DNA of 64,000 nt from WLMZ01 sp963732585 (GCA_963732585.1 CAVSZY010000001.1:1-64000), one strand, 5' to 3'. Numbered from the stretch's first letter, positions 35,256 through 44,937 are shown. The notes: a model not told the origin generated them from the sequence alone. Made by a program: numbers and translations.

Positions 35256-35833
35256 GCAGGCGCGTACTGCGTCGCCTGTTGGCGGCCCCGATTCCTACCG
35301 AACTCACGGTTGCGTAGAACGCCTCGGAGTCTTACTAGCCCGAGACGGTCGCCTCAGGCTCCAAGACACGACGGCGAGCGCTGGGGTCGCGGTCGGGTGC
35401 ACCATCCGGAGCGCACCCTCATTCACACCATCGGCACGCCTTCTTGACCAGCGAGTTCGGCGATACGGTGGCGTTATACGATCCGCCGTGCGCACTGAGC
35501 CAGCTTTAATCGTGAAATCCTCGGCTCCGACGGCGACCGGGCGCGCGTTGAGGAGCGCGAAACCGCACAAGAATCGGTGAGCGGGGAGATCGTCCTTGTT
35601 GCGGACGAGCGAACGGAGTTCGTTGAACGTGCCGTGATAGAAGAGGGCGTTGACGCGGTAGGTGGACATAGAGCTTGCGCAAGCGGTGGTGTTTGGCGAG
35701 CCGCTCCGACCCACGCATCTCAGAGGAGCGTTGCTTGGCCGTGGCGAGTAGATCTAGCTACGGCTGCCAATCGAGTCGGTTTTGTTGGCGATCGTTTTGT
35801 AGTCGCCGAGCGTTGGCACTGTTGCCGACCTTG
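35256..35833. other. Stretch without a convincing gene
   Basis: Several short overlapping frames exist on both strands, but none shows a family motif. A minus-strand frame beginning STYRVNALFYHGTFNELRSL (about 35660 downward) looks protein-like but has no clear start signal or known relatives. The stretch separates the catabolic block from a decayed nucleotidyltransferase locus. Confidence 0.4.
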
Positions 35834-36045
35834 CCGGGCCGAACCGACGATGACCAGTTCCGGGATCGCGACGGTCGCTCGATCACGCCGGAGCAGTACG
35901 TCGAGATGCGGACGGCGCTGCGAGTGGGCCTCGCACAGGCGTGAGCGACGAAGAACCGGAGTACGACCTCGCTCGCATGATCGACGTGCTGGAACGCCAC
36001 GGCGTCCGGTAGGTGCTCATCGGCGGCGTCTCATCGTTGCTCGAA
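35834..36045 (+). pseudogene. Remnant of a small ORF plus nucleotidyltransferase (toxin-antitoxin-like) pair
   Basis: A short frame ending RSITPEQYVEMRTALRVG (stop 35942-35944) overlaps by GTGA a second frame from 35941. The second frame reads YDLARMIDVLERHGVR, a TAG, then VLIGGVSSLLESHR. The second matches the N-terminus of nucleotidyltransferases of the R-Y-V-L-I-G-G type; the TAG replaces the Tyr (TAC to TAG). Homology is cut near 36045 at the 3' end of the opposite enoyl-CoA hydratase gene. Confidence 0.5.
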
Positions 36046-36047
36046 TC

Positions 36048-36830
36048 TCATCGCGCTGACCATCGTGGCGGTCGCTTCTCCAAAAACGATCGCACACCCT
36101 CGCCAGCGTCCTCGCTGCCAAGGATCGCTTCCTTGGCGCGATCGGTGGCCACCCACCCGACGCTGACGTCGTCTGCCATCTGTTCCTGGATCGCCGCTAG
36201 ACAGGCCTGCACCGACAGCGGGGCGTTGGCGGCGATTCGATGGGCTAGCGCCAGCGCCGCTTCGACCGCTCCCCCGGGCTCGCTGAGCACGTTGACGAAC
36301 CCGGCGGCATACGCCCGATCAGCACCGATCGGCTGCCCGGTAAGGATCATCTCCCGGGCCAGATTCAACGGCAGCGACTGCGGCGCACGAAAGATCCCGG
36401 CGCAGGTCGGGATGACCCCGATACCGACCTCGGGCAGCCCGAAGCGCGAGTTCGAGGCGGCGACGACCATGTCACAGGCGAGCACGATCTCCATTCCACC
36501 GCCGAGCGCGTAGCCCTCGACCGCGGCGATCAACGGCTTGCGACGACGGCGGCGGATGATCCCGTACTCGCCGCCGCGCTCGGTGAAATAATCGCCGAAG
36601 GCCGTCAGATCGCTGCCCGCAGAGAAGAACGTCGCCCCACCGGTGAGCACGCCAACCCACAGGTCGGGATCGTCGTCGAGGGTGTTCAAGGCTGCATCGA
36701 GGGCGTCGGCCAACTGGCGGTTCATCGCGTTACGTCGCGAGGCGCGCTGCATCGTGATGACCAGCACGTGCTCGTCGCGATGCAACTCGATCAGGTCAAT
36801 AGGATCCACCGGCCGAGTGTAGGTTGCCAT
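36048..36830 (-). CDS. Enoyl-CoA hydratase/isomerase family protein
   Basis: This 260-aa crotonase starts at ATG 36830. Blocks are MQRASRRNAMNRQLADALDA, TFFSAGSDLTAFG (first oxyanion loop) and VEGYALGGGMEIVLACDMVV (second), then FGLPEVGIGVIPTCAGIF with Glu in the catalytic region, and SFLEKRPPRW at the end. It is divergent from the TauD-like gene (89 nt). Confidence 0.9.
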   Translation of the reverse strand: MATYTRPVDPIDLIELHRDEHVLVITMQRASRRNAMNRQLADALDAALNTLDDDPDLWVGVLTGGATFFSAGSDLTAFGDYFTERGGEYGIIRRRRRKPLIAAVEGYALGGGMEIVLACDMVVAASNSRFGLPEVGIGVIPTCAGIFRAPQSLPLNLAREMILTGQPIGADRAYAAGFVNVLSEPGGAVEAALALAHRIAANAPLSVQACLAAIQEQMADDVSVGWVATDRAKEAILGSEDAGEGVRSFLEKRPPRWSAR

Positions 36831-36919
36831 CGGCGGAGCCTGCGTTAGCCGAGCGCGATGTCTACAGTGGCCACAACGGAACAACGTGCCGAACTACGAA
36901 TCGCCTCGCCGGAGGGCAG

Positions 36920-37786
36920 ATGAACTCCCCCAACCTCACCGTACGCGACTACCGATGTATCCGCGTCAGCCCTATCGCCGGAGCGTTGGGTGCCGAGATC
37001 GACGGGGTCGACCTCGCCGGCGACCTGGATCCGCTCGTCGTTGCCGAGATCCGTACCGCTTGGCTCGACCACCTGGTCATCTTCTTCCGTGACCAGGTGC
37101 TCGACGGTGATCAGTTCCTGCGTTTCGCGGCGCTCATCGGCGAGATCGACCGGTACCCGTTCGTGCCGGGCATCGAGGGCTACCCGGACATCATCGCGGT
37201 GATGAAATTGGCCCACGAGTCCGTCAACTTTGGCGGCGTATGGCATTCCGACACCACCTATCTCGACGAACCACCGATGGCGACGATGCTGTTGGCCAGG
37301 GAGATCCCGCCCGCCGGGGGCGACACCTTGTACGCCAACATGTACGCCGCCTACGAGGCGTTGTCGCCAGCGTTGCAGCACGTGCTCGGCGACCTGCGCG
37401 GGGTCAGCAACTCGGCGATGGCCGACGTCAGCAAAACCCGCGAAGATCGCCTGCGCGACAACGACTCGTCGAGCGCCGCGGTCAAGGCCTACGAAACGAG
37501 TCATCCGGTGGTGCGCACGCATCCCGAGACGGGCCGCAAGGCGTTGTACGTCAACTCGGCGCACACCGAGCGCTTCGAGGGAATGACCGTCGACGAGAGC
37601 CGCGGGTTGCTGCAGTTTCTGTTTCAGCACCAGACCAAGCCCGAATTCACCTGCCGCTTCCGCTGGCAAGTCGGCTCGCTTGCGCTGTGGGACAACCGTT
37701 GCGCGCAGCACAATCCGGTCAACGATTACCATGGCTACAAACGGGTGATGCATCGGATCACGCTCAAGGGTGATCGTCCCGCGTAG
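36920..37786 (+). CDS. TauD/TfdA-family Fe(II)/2-oxoglutarate dioxygenase
   Basis: This 288-aa protein starts at ATG 36920 with a GGAGG site. It holds the 2-His-1-carboxylate iron triad, H-x-D in VWHSDTTYLDEPP and the distal His in WDNRCAQHNPVNDY, and the 2-oxoglutarate-binding Arg in HRITLKG. Family members hydroxylate taurine, 2,4-D or alkyl sulfates. Next to enoyl-CoA hydratases it may open oxidative breakdown of an organic acid. Confidence 0.9.
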   Translation: MNSPNLTVRDYRCIRVSPIAGALGAEIDGVDLAGDLDPLVVAEIRTAWLDHLVIFFRDQVLDGDQFLRFAALIGEIDRYPFVPGIEGYPDIIAVMKLAHESVNFGGVWHSDTTYLDEPPMATMLLAREIPPAGGDTLYANMYAAYEALSPALQHVLGDLRGVSNSAMADVSKTREDRLRDNDSSSAAVKAYETSHPVVRTHPETGRKALYVNSAHTERFEGMTVDESRGLLQFLFQHQTKPEFTCRFRWQVGSLALWDNRCAQHNPVNDYHGYKRVMHRITLKGDRPA

Positions 37787-37860
37787 CTGAACGACGGTGT
37801 CTCGCTAGAGTCGGCGAGGGCGCCGGGAATCGAATCCGGCCGCGAGCAAAGGTCGAGCGG

Positions 37861-38646
37861 ATGAATGACACCGTCGTCTATGAACGAAACGAACACATCG
37901 CCGTCATCACGTTGAATCGGCCTGAGGCCCGCAACGCTGTCAACGGTGATGTCGCCGCGGCGATGGAGGCGGCGGTCGACGCCTTCGAGGCCGACGCTGA
38001 TGCCTGGGTGGCGGTGTTAAGTGCGAACTCCGAAGGCCAGTCTCGGCCCGTGTTTTGCGCCGGAGCCGACTTGAAGGCGATCAACAGCGGCCAGACAGCG
38101 ACGTTGCAAACCGCCCGCGGCGGCTTCGCCGGATTCGTCTATCGCGAGCGAAGCAAGCCGATCGTCGTCGCTGTCGACGGCCTGGCCACGGCCGGCGGAT
38201 TGGAGATTGTCCTCGCGGCCGACCTCGTCGTTGCCTCGCGTCGGGCGTCGTTCGGCTTGGCCGAGGTGAAACGCAACCTGATCGCCTCGGCCGGCGGATT
38301 GTTTCGCCTGCCACGAGCGATCGGGCGGGCCGCGGCAATGGAGGCAATCCTCACGGGCGAGCCGATCAGCGCCGAGCGGGCCTACGAGTTGGGCATGGTC
38401 AGCCGGCTCAGCGAACCGGGCGAAGCGTTCGACGAGGCGATGCGCTTGGCCGGCCAGATCGCCGCGTCGGCACCGTTGGCCGTGCGCGCCAGCCGCAGCG
38501 TCGTGTTGCAAGCCTCGACGTGGGACGATGCCGCGCTGCGTTCGCTGTCGGACCGGATGTTTGCCCAGATGTTGCGCGCCGAGGACACCAGCGAAGGCCT
38601 GAATGCGTTTATCGAAAAGCGTGCTCCGCTGTGGAAGGGGCGTTGA
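37861..38646 (+). CDS. Enoyl-CoA hydratase/isomerase family protein
   Basis: This 261-aa crotonase has ITLNRPEARNAVNGDVAAAM, VFCAGADLKAIN, VDGLATAGGLEIVLAADLVV and FGLAEVKRNLIASAGGLFRL with Glu in the catalytic position. Its TGA overlaps the ATG of the reductase gene (TGATG), so the two are translationally coupled. Confidence 0.9.
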   Translation: MNDTVVYERNEHIAVITLNRPEARNAVNGDVAAAMEAAVDAFEADADAWVAVLSANSEGQSRPVFCAGADLKAINSGQTATLQTARGGFAGFVYRERSKPIVVAVDGLATAGGLEIVLAADLVVASRRASFGLAEVKRNLIASAGGLFRLPRAIGRAAAMEAILTGEPISAERAYELGMVSRLSEPGEAFDEAMRLAGQIAASAPLAVRASRSVVLQASTWDDAALRSLSDRMFAQMLRAEDTSEGLNAFIEKRAPLWKGR

Positions 38647-39692
38647 TGAGCGACGTGCACGCCCAACATGGCTACCACGCGTTGCGGGTGGCGCGAATTG
38701 TGCAGGAGACGGTCGACACGCGCTCGTTCGTGCTCGATGTACCGGCCGAGCTGCGTGAGGTATTCGCCTATCGCCCGGGGCAGTTCTGCACGTTCAGGGT
38801 GCACATCGACGATGACGAGCTGTTGCGCTGTTACTCGATGTCGAGCGCCCCGGAGACCGACCCCGATTTGACCGTGACCGTAAAACGGGTGCCGGGTGGT
38901 GCCGTGTCGAACTGGTTCCACGACCAGGTCAACGAAGGCGACACGCTGGAGTTGACCCGACCGAGCGGGGTCTTTTGCCCGAGCGATGGCGAGCGGACCG
39001 TGGTCGCTTTTTGTGGTGGCAGTGGGGTGACCCCGGTGATCTCGATCGCCAAGAGCGTGCTGGCCACGACATCACGTCCCGTGCACGTGCTCTACGCCAA
39101 CCGAGACAGCGAGTCGGTGATCTTCGATGCCGAGTTCGCAGCGCTGGTCGAGGAGTATCCGCTGCAACTGGAGGTGCGCCATCACCTCGACTCCTCTGGT
39201 GGCTTTCTGATCGGTGACGACATCGTCAGCTTCATCGGTGCCCGACTCGACGCCGATTTCTATATCTGCGGTCCGACGCCGTTCATGGATCTGGTCGAAA
39301 ACACCCTGCACGAGCTCGGAATCGACCCGCAACAGATCTCGATCGAGCGATTTGGAGCGCCGACGGCCGCGCCGGTCGTCGACGACGGCGCCACTGCGGC
39401 CGAGGCAACGGTGCCCGAGCAGGTGACGATCATCCTCAAACGGCGCACCTCGGTCGTTGACTATCGCAGCGGCGACACCATTCTGGATACTGCACGGCGG
39501 GCCGGGTTGGCGCCGCCATTCTCCTGTGAGGCCGGCACCTGCGCGACCTGCATGGCGTTGGTGCGTGAGGGCAGTGTGCGCATGCGCGTCAACCATGCGC
39601 TCACCGAACAAGAGCTGGAAGAAGGGTGGGTGCTGACCTGCCAATCACTGCCGACCAGCCCGACGCTGATCGTCGAATACGAAAGCTTCTAA
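38646..39692 (+). CDS. Ferredoxin-NAD(P)H reductase-type oxygenase reductase (KshB/PaaE-like)
   Basis: This 348-aa protein has three domains in order: FAD-binding (YRPGQFCTFRV, RCYSMSSAP), NAD-binding (VVAFCGGSGVTPVISI, FYICGPTPFM) and a plant-type [2Fe-2S] ferredoxin (SCEAGTCATCMALV with the fourth Cys in LTCQSLP). This layout is that of KshB, the electron donor of 3-ketosteroid 9-alpha-hydroxylase, and of PaaE. A Rieske oxygenase that would need such a donor is encoded at 59673. Confidence 0.88.
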   Translation: MSDVHAQHGYHALRVARIVQETVDTRSFVLDVPAELREVFAYRPGQFCTFRVHIDDDELLRCYSMSSAPETDPDLTVTVKRVPGGAVSNWFHDQVNEGDTLELTRPSGVFCPSDGERTVVAFCGGSGVTPVISIAKSVLATTSRPVHVLYANRDSESVIFDAEFAALVEEYPLQLEVRHHLDSSGGFLIGDDIVSFIGARLDADFYICGPTPFMDLVENTLHELGIDPQQISIERFGAPTAAPVVDDGATAAEATVPEQVTIILKRRTSVVDYRSGDTILDTARRAGLAPPFSCEAGTCATCMALVREGSVRMRVNHALTEQELEEGWVLTCQSLPTSPTLIVEYESF

Positions 39693-40093
39693 GCGCCCGC
39701 AGCCACTCGGTACACAATCCATTCGTCGCCATGCTGCAGAGCAACGGCGTCGTCGTCAGCTAGCACGACGTGAATCGGCGTACCCACCGGCAGCACGGTC
39801 GCCTCACCGTCGACCATTTCCGAGTCGCGAGAATCCTCGCAGCCATAACTGGCTGTGACCTCTCCGAGGCGGTTACCGACCACATCTAACTCCACCGACT
39901 CGTAGGTGTTATCGAATGAGCGGCCAGCGACAACAACTCGATCGATGCAGTCCGACCCGCCACCACACGACCCGCCGACAAGCACAACTGCGCTACACAC
40001 GAGACCAATCTGTGCCCAGGAGAACCAGTAGCGGACACCAAATCGGGATATACGACATGGGTAACGACCCTGACGCCTACTGACGAATCGCAT
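39689..40093 (-). CDS. Small putative lipoprotein
   Basis: From ATG 40093 the protein (134 aa) begins with a positively charged segment and a hydrophobic stretch (WAQIGLVCSAVVLVGGSCGG) ending in a lipobox-like V-G-G-S-C. The mature part has paired cysteines (SDCIDR, SYGCEDSRDS) and resembles small secreted DUF6281-type proteins from memory. It overlaps the reductase 3' end by 4 nt on the other strand, and follows the ligase at 40114 on its own strand by 20 nt. Confidence 0.55.
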   Translation of the reverse strand: MRFVSRRQGRYPCRISRFGVRYWFSWAQIGLVCSAVVLVGGSCGGGSDCIDRVVVAGRSFDNTYESVELDVVGNRLGEVTASYGCEDSRDSEMVDGEATVLPVGTPIHVVLADDDAVALQHGDEWIVYRVAAGA

Positions 40094-40113
40094 GATCGAG
40101 CAGCGGCCTTCGA

Positions 40114-41649
40114 TCATGGCGCGGTGCCGCTGCGCAGGTCGCGTTTGAGCACTTTCCCGCTGGGGTTGCGCGGCAGCGAGTCGATGAAGTGGATCGCCCG
40201 CGGAACCTTGAACTTGGCCAGGCTGGCACGGCAATGCTCGATCAATTCCTCTCCGGTAGCGGATGCCCCCGGCCGTAGGGCAACGTGGGCAACCGGGACT
40301 TCGCCCCAGCGCTCGTCGGGACGGGCGACCACGGCCGCCTCCAACACCGCCGCATGTTCGTAGAGGACGCGCTCAACTTCGGAGCTGGCGATATTCTCGC
40401 CGCCAGAGAGGATCATGTCCTTCAGTCGATCGACGATGTACAGATAGCCGTCCTCGTCGCGCACCCCGATGTCGCCGGTGTGGAACCAGCCACCGGCGAA
40501 TGCCTTCTCCGTCGCCTCTGGGTCGCGCCAATATCCGCTGAACACCTTCGGTCCACGCAGCACGATCTCGCCGCGCTCGCCCGCTGCAACCGATCGAGCG
40601 TCATCGTCCCAGATGTCGAGTTCCAAAAACAGACATGGCCGCCCGACACTTCCCAACTTGCTCATCATGCTGTCACGGTCGAGGAAGGTGTCGCCGGAGA
40701 CGGTTTCGGTCAGGCCGTAGGCATCGGCGAACCAGGCCGTGGGGAATACCCGCTGCAACCGTTGGATCAGCGGGATCGGCATTTTCTCGCCGCCGCCGAT
40801 CAGCAGCTTCAGCGACGACAGATCACGTCGGTCGATGTCGGGCAAAGCCATGATCGCGTTGACCATCGCCGGCGCCAACCAAATCTGCGTCACCCTGGAA
40901 CGTTCGATCTCGTCGACCACGTCGGCGGCGTTGAACATGGTGTGAATGATGGTCGTGCCCCCGGCGGCGATCATCGTCGTCGTCGTCAGATCGAGCGCGC
41001 CGACGTGATAGAGCGGCCCGCAGGCCAGGGCGATGTCATCGGCCGTGAACCCGAATTCGACGAGGTGCGCATAGTTCTTCCAGGCGAGATTTTCGTGGCT
41101 GAGCATCACTCCCTTCGGGCGCCCGGTCGTGCCCGAGGTGTACATCAGGCGGTGGATCTCACTGCCGGCGGCAGCGACACGGTGCAACGCGTCGCCAGCC
41201 CCATCGAGGCGGATGGCATCGAACGACGCCCAACCATCGTGTGTCGCCGCGCCGAGGACAACTCGCGTCGGCAGCGGAACGATCGGTGCGGTTGCCGTGC
41301 GGCCGAGCTCGATCAGCGTCTCGTCGCAGACAATAAGCTTCGCTTGCGAATGTTCGAGAATGAATTGGATCTCGGCAGCGGCCAAGCGCCAGTTGATCGG
41401 CATCGCAATCGCCCCGAGGAAGTTGGCGGCGAAGATCGTTTCCAAGAACTCGCTGGCGTTGTACGCCAACAACCCGACGACATCACCCTGGCCGACACCT
41501 CGTCGGGCGAACCCGGCAGCGAGGCTGCGGGCGTTGTCAAACATCTGGCGGTAGGTGACCGGTTTCCCGTCGTGAATGCATAGCGGCTTGCTGGGCGAGC
41601 GCAGCGCGTGGTGTTCCAGCACAGCGAACCAGTTCATGTCAGCAGGCAT
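40114..41649 (-). CDS. Acyl-CoA synthetase (FadD-like)
   Basis: This 511-aa ANL enzyme has the P-loop RLMYTSGTTGRPKGVMLSHE, A5 region DAYGLTETVSGDT, GWFHTGDIGVRDEDGYLYIVDR, hinge KDMILSGGENIASSEVE and terminal NPSGKVLKRDL. The start is ATG 41649. A palindrome TGTACCGACCAGTACA sits about 25 nt upstream. A near-identical but broken copy lies at 46937-48966, with an almost identical upstream palindrome, showing that gene and promoter were duplicated together. Confidence 0.9.
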   Translation of the reverse strand: MPADMNWFAVLEHHALRSPSKPLCIHDGKPVTYRQMFDNARSLAAGFARRGVGQGDVVGLLAYNASEFLETIFAANFLGAIAMPINWRLAAAEIQFILEHSQAKLIVCDETLIELGRTATAPIVPLPTRVVLGAATHDGWASFDAIRLDGAGDALHRVAAAGSEIHRLMYTSGTTGRPKGVMLSHENLAWKNYAHLVEFGFTADDIALACGPLYHVGALDLTTTTMIAAGGTTIIHTMFNAADVVDEIERSRVTQIWLAPAMVNAIMALPDIDRRDLSSLKLLIGGGEKMPIPLIQRLQRVFPTAWFADAYGLTETVSGDTFLDRDSMMSKLGSVGRPCLFLELDIWDDDARSVAAGERGEIVLRGPKVFSGYWRDPEATEKAFAGGWFHTGDIGVRDEDGYLYIVDRLKDMILSGGENIASSEVERVLYEHAAVLEAAVVARPDERWGEVPVAHVALRPGASATGEELIEHCRASLAKFKVPRAIHFIDSLPRNPSGKVLKRDLRSGTAP

Positions 41650-41671
41650 CGGCGAATCGTATCGCAGCCCC

Positions 41672-41689
41672 CTGTACCGACCAGTACAA
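41672..41689. promoter_or_regulatory. Palindromic operator upstream of the ligase gene
   Basis: CTGTAC-cgacca-GTACAA: a 16-bp dyad TGTACCGACCAGTACA (41673-41688). It matches 12 of 16 positions of the perfect palindrome TGGACCGATCGGTCCA in front of the TetR gene at 50277, so that regulator may act here. Confidence 0.5.
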
Positions 41690-41809
41690 CAACCGCTTCG
41701 TGACACACACTGCCTTGGCTCTATATGCATCTGATTCACACGCCGTCAGGCTGGGGCAATCGAATCGCTCGGCGATTGGTTCGCAGAGAATCCGTTCGAC
41801 AAGGACGAA

Positions 41810-42114
41810 GCCTGGCGTTAAGCGACGCCTATGTGCGCGACACCAGCGCGATCACCAACCAGCGCCTCGCACCAAAACGGCTCGCAGAGCTCGGCAGCCA
41901 TTCGTCGCTATTGCTGCCCCAGGTCGCTTGGCTTGAGATTCGCTCTTCGGCGGCCAGCGTCAACGATATGAACTGCGCTCGCTGGCTTTACGATTGTTGA
42001 TGTCGAGTCGCTCGACTTTCGGGTCGCCGGGCGACTACAGACCGCCCTGGCGGCAGCTGGCCTCAAATGACGGAAGGTCAATGACCTGCTCGTGGCTTGC
42101 GCTCTCATTCATCA
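41810..42114 (+). pseudogene. PIN-domain remnant with frameshift and in-frame TGA
   Basis: DAYVRDTSAITNQRL and LLLPQVAWLEIRSSAASV resemble the first part of a PIN protein. In another frame, FTIVDVESLDFRVAGRLQ, a TGA, then RKVNDLLVACALIHHP resembles the later part with the conserved D-x-L-(I/V)-A block. The TGA stands where an Arg is expected. The end merges directly into a MazF-like fragment. Confidence 0.5.
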
Positions 42115-42346
42115 CCCGAACCTGCGCATGGTCATTGTCGTCCCAGGTACATCGACCGTACGACGACTCCCGTTACATATCGTCGCCGAACAGGACGACG
42201 CCACCGGACTCGATGTGGCAACTGCATTCCAAATCGAGCAGGTCCGCGCCGTCTCCACTGCGCGTTTGATTCGACGTCTCGGAAAGCTCAGCGCTGAGAG
42301 CCGTGACGCCATCGACGATGTTCTCCGAAACGCGCTGAGCCTGTAG
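42115..42346 (+). pseudogene. MazF/PemK-type toxin C-terminal fragment
   Basis: NLRMVIVVPGTSTVRRLPLH, then EQVRAVSTARLIRRLGKLSA and a C-terminal helix DAIDDVLRNALSL, match the second half of PemK/MazF RNases. The N-terminal strand that carries catalytic residues is missing and is replaced in frame by the PIN remnant. It looks like a recombination scar between two toxin genes. Nothing convincing lies between 42347 and 42528. Confidence 0.55.
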
Positions 42347-42528
42347 CTCGACGCGAACATGAGCGCTCGACGTCAGTGCCGTCGGTTGGCTTGGTGACCG
42401 GCGACGTGAGCCGGAATTACAACAGTTCGATCGGGCAGGTGATACCTGGTGCACTCGCAAGACGAGCGTCAAGGCGTCCTTCGCCTCGTAACGCAATGCC
42501 ACGGTAAATGCCTGATTGGCCAATCGAC

Positions 42529-43077
42529 CTAGCCGCTCGGTGACTCGTCGAAGAGTTCCACCAGGTCGCCGAACTCGGACGCTGCATTGGCTTTATCTTC
42601 GTCTGTCAGTCGAGAGATGCCTATGTAAACGACACCTCGTAGGTAGTCCGTGGAGAGGCTGGTGAGCCGAGCGGGGGCCTCGTGCGTCCATTCCGAGGAC
42701 GACGCTCGCTGGTAGATCTCGTCCGCTTCCTTGTACGACAACCGAGTAGGGGTCAGAACCACGCGCAGCTCAGGATAAAGATCTGGTTCAGATTGATCTG
42801 CACCTCTCGCTGCTGCGACGAGCTCACGAATCAGCGGTGCGGCGTCCTGCAACGACGTCTCGTTGTCGATAAACACGAGCACATCTCCCGATGACTCGTC
42901 GACTACGACGCCACCGACGACCGACGACACGCTCTCAAGAAGCATCGCGTCCATCAATGAGGCCTCGCCGCGATTAGTGACGAGGCCATCGATCGCGAGG
43001 GTTTTCCGCGCCGACACATTACCGGCGCATGCGCAAAACGCTATGCACACGAGCGCGGCACGCCAGCGGAGAGGCAC
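42529..43077 (-). CDS. Secreted stand-alone homologue of the adjacent protease propeptide
   Basis: This 182-aa protein starts at GTG 43077, immediately after the protease stop. A hydrophobic signal sequence (RAALVCIAFCACAGNVSA) is followed by a domain that aligns with the pro-region of the upstream protease: GGVVVDESSGDVLVF against GGVVADEVDGVVRVY, LYPELRVVLTP against GYPALTIQFIP, and STDYLRGVVYIGISRL against QTDYDARELVLGLALV. There is no protease domain. It may be an inhibitor or folding helper of the protease. This alignment is by eye. Confidence 0.65.
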   Translation of the reverse strand: MPLRWRAALVCIAFCACAGNVSARKTLAIDGLVTNRGEASLMDAMLLESVSSVVGGVVVDESSGDVLVFIDNETSLQDAAPLIRELVAAARGADQSEPDLYPELRVVLTPTRLSYKEADEIYQRASSSEWTHEAPARLTSLSTDYLRGVVYIGISRLTDEDKANAASEFGDLVELFDESPSG

Positions 43078-44346
43078 CTATGCCGTGACCAGACTAATTG
43101 CGCCCCAAGCGAGAGCATCATTTATAGACGTGTAATAGAGATAACCAGAAGATGTGCTCCGGCCCGAAACGATACCGACTGCGTGGTAGTTGAACGAATT
43201 TTGGACGATGTATATGGGCCCGCCACTGTCACCAGGCTGCACGAACTGATTGACCCCATTGCTGATCCAGGTAATTCGCCGAAGGCCACAACGCCAACCC
43301 GCCGTAGTTCCCGAGCCATAGTTGACACATATTGGGGACGGTTCACCCGTGATTGGGAATTGATACGGCGAAGTATCCCCGGCGGTCGCACCGGAAACCG
43401 TGACAGACTGTAGGCCGGTTGGTACAAAAGTAGACTTGACGGGCGTGTACGTTGATGAGGTCGCATTTCCGACATACATATAGCCCGAGTACGACGAACC
43501 ACTAAGCAATGCTAGGTCTTTGCAACCACTAGCTACTGCAGTCGCACACCGCGGAACGGACGCTACAGTCGATCCGAACGAGGACGTATTATTCCCGTTC
43601 TGCCATGATGTACCCACTACCCCACAATGAGCAGCGGTTAGCATCCGCTGTGCCCCGGTACTCGTTCGGACGGAGAAGCCCGAACTACAATTCAGCCCGT
43701 TACTACCAATGATTCTCGCTCCGGAGAAATGGGAGGCCGAGTCAGACTGCCGACTCGTGACGTCCGCACGATGACGTAGCTCGACCCGAACCCTGGGAGG
43801 GATCGTTGACCACCGTTCGGCACCGACAAACTCCTCAAGGGCAGCCAGGGCTTGCGGCCCAACCAGCGCCAGGCCGAGCACCAATTCTCGCGCATCATAA
43901 TCTGTTTGGAACTCGGTGACAGTAGCGGCAAAGGATCGTGACCATACAGGACCACGTCGTTGCACGGCAGTGAGACGCCGGGCTGCTCGATCGAACGAAT
44001 CGTACGTTTGCGAGTCGGGAATGAATTGGATCGTTAGGGCAGGGTAACCAGCGCTAGGTTCTCCATTGATGGTTCGGACAGATTCGAGTGCGCTGTCTAC
44101 GATGCTCGAAGCTGTGTCTATCGATATCGAATCTCGATAATACACCCGAACCACACCATCAACTTCGTCTGCGACTACCCCACCAAAGTCGGTCGGCGAG
44201 AACTCAGCGAGTAGCGTGTCCAGGGTTTGCGCTTCGGCCCTATTGGTCGATCGCTGGGCGGGTGCTCCGACCACCGCTGAAACTCTCTCGATTGCCAAGC
44301 TACCGAAGAGGAGAAGCGCTCCGGCGAACGCGTACAGGCATCCCAT
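43078..44346 (-). CDS. Secreted trypsin-like (S1) serine protease with long pro-region
   Basis: The start is ATG 44346 (MGCLYAFAGALLLFGSLAIE, a signal peptide); upstream extension is unlikely. A pro-region of about 180 residues is followed by a chymotrypsin-fold domain with triad His in MLTAAHCGVV, Asp in CKDLALLSGSS and Ser in QPGDSGGPIYIV. Cysteine pairs suit an exported enzyme. Overall length about 422 aa. The base composition is visibly more AT-rich than the flanking catabolic genes, suggesting transfer. It is coupled to the propeptide-like gene directly downstream. Confidence 0.88.
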   Translation of the reverse strand: MGCLYAFAGALLLFGSLAIERVSAVVGAPAQRSTNRAEAQTLDTLLAEFSPTDFGGVVADEVDGVVRVYYRDSISIDTASSIVDSALESVRTINGEPSAGYPALTIQFIPDSQTYDSFDRAARRLTAVQRRGPVWSRSFAATVTEFQTDYDARELVLGLALVGPQALAALEEFVGAERWSTIPPRVRVELRHRADVTSRQSDSASHFSGARIIGSNGLNCSSGFSVRTSTGAQRMLTAAHCGVVGTSWQNGNNTSSFGSTVASVPRCATAVASGCKDLALLSGSSYSGYMYVGNATSSTYTPVKSTFVPTGLQSVTVSGATAGDTSPYQFPITGEPSPICVNYGSGTTAGWRCGLRRITWISNGVNQFVQPGDSGGPIYIVQNSFNYHAVGIVSGRSTSSGYLYYTSINDALAWGAISLVTA

Positions 44347-44937
44347 CGGGTCACAATGACGAAAGACCACTGAAAAGTCAAGGAAACTGGCCGCCCGTTG
44401 GCCGCCCATTGACCGTGCGCTAAGCCCACCATTGACCGAGAGTTGGCGACGATGGTCCTGTCGAAACACGCAGTATCAGCCGCGACGAAGGGAACGAAGC
44501 AGCCGTCCCTCCAGAGGCCAGGGTATGCCGAGCAGCCAGCCTCCATGCAAAGCAAGTGGCAATCCGGCAAGTGTCGGGTATCGGGATTTCGAGCAGCGGT
44601 CACGTCACTGGGATCGCCCGACGAGGCACGTTTGCGCAACTTGCGGCGAGGTCCGCCCTCGGAAACGGTGCGTTCATCGTCAGTTCATCGAGTCACGATT
44701 ATTCCGTATATCAGCACCAGTGCTGCAATGTCCTTGGGTATATCTGCTCATCAGGCGTACCGCTCAGCCGTTGTCGGTGACGATCGAGATCGACCGAAGT
44801 GCAGGAGATCATCGTCAATATGGAGGACTTGGAAGTAGGACCGCGTGAGAATTCCAGATGCCGTGACCGACCCTGCACAACGGATGCCAGCCAAAGACGG
44901 CAAGTCAAGTCGGCGCGGAGCGTAACGCTCTGACAAA

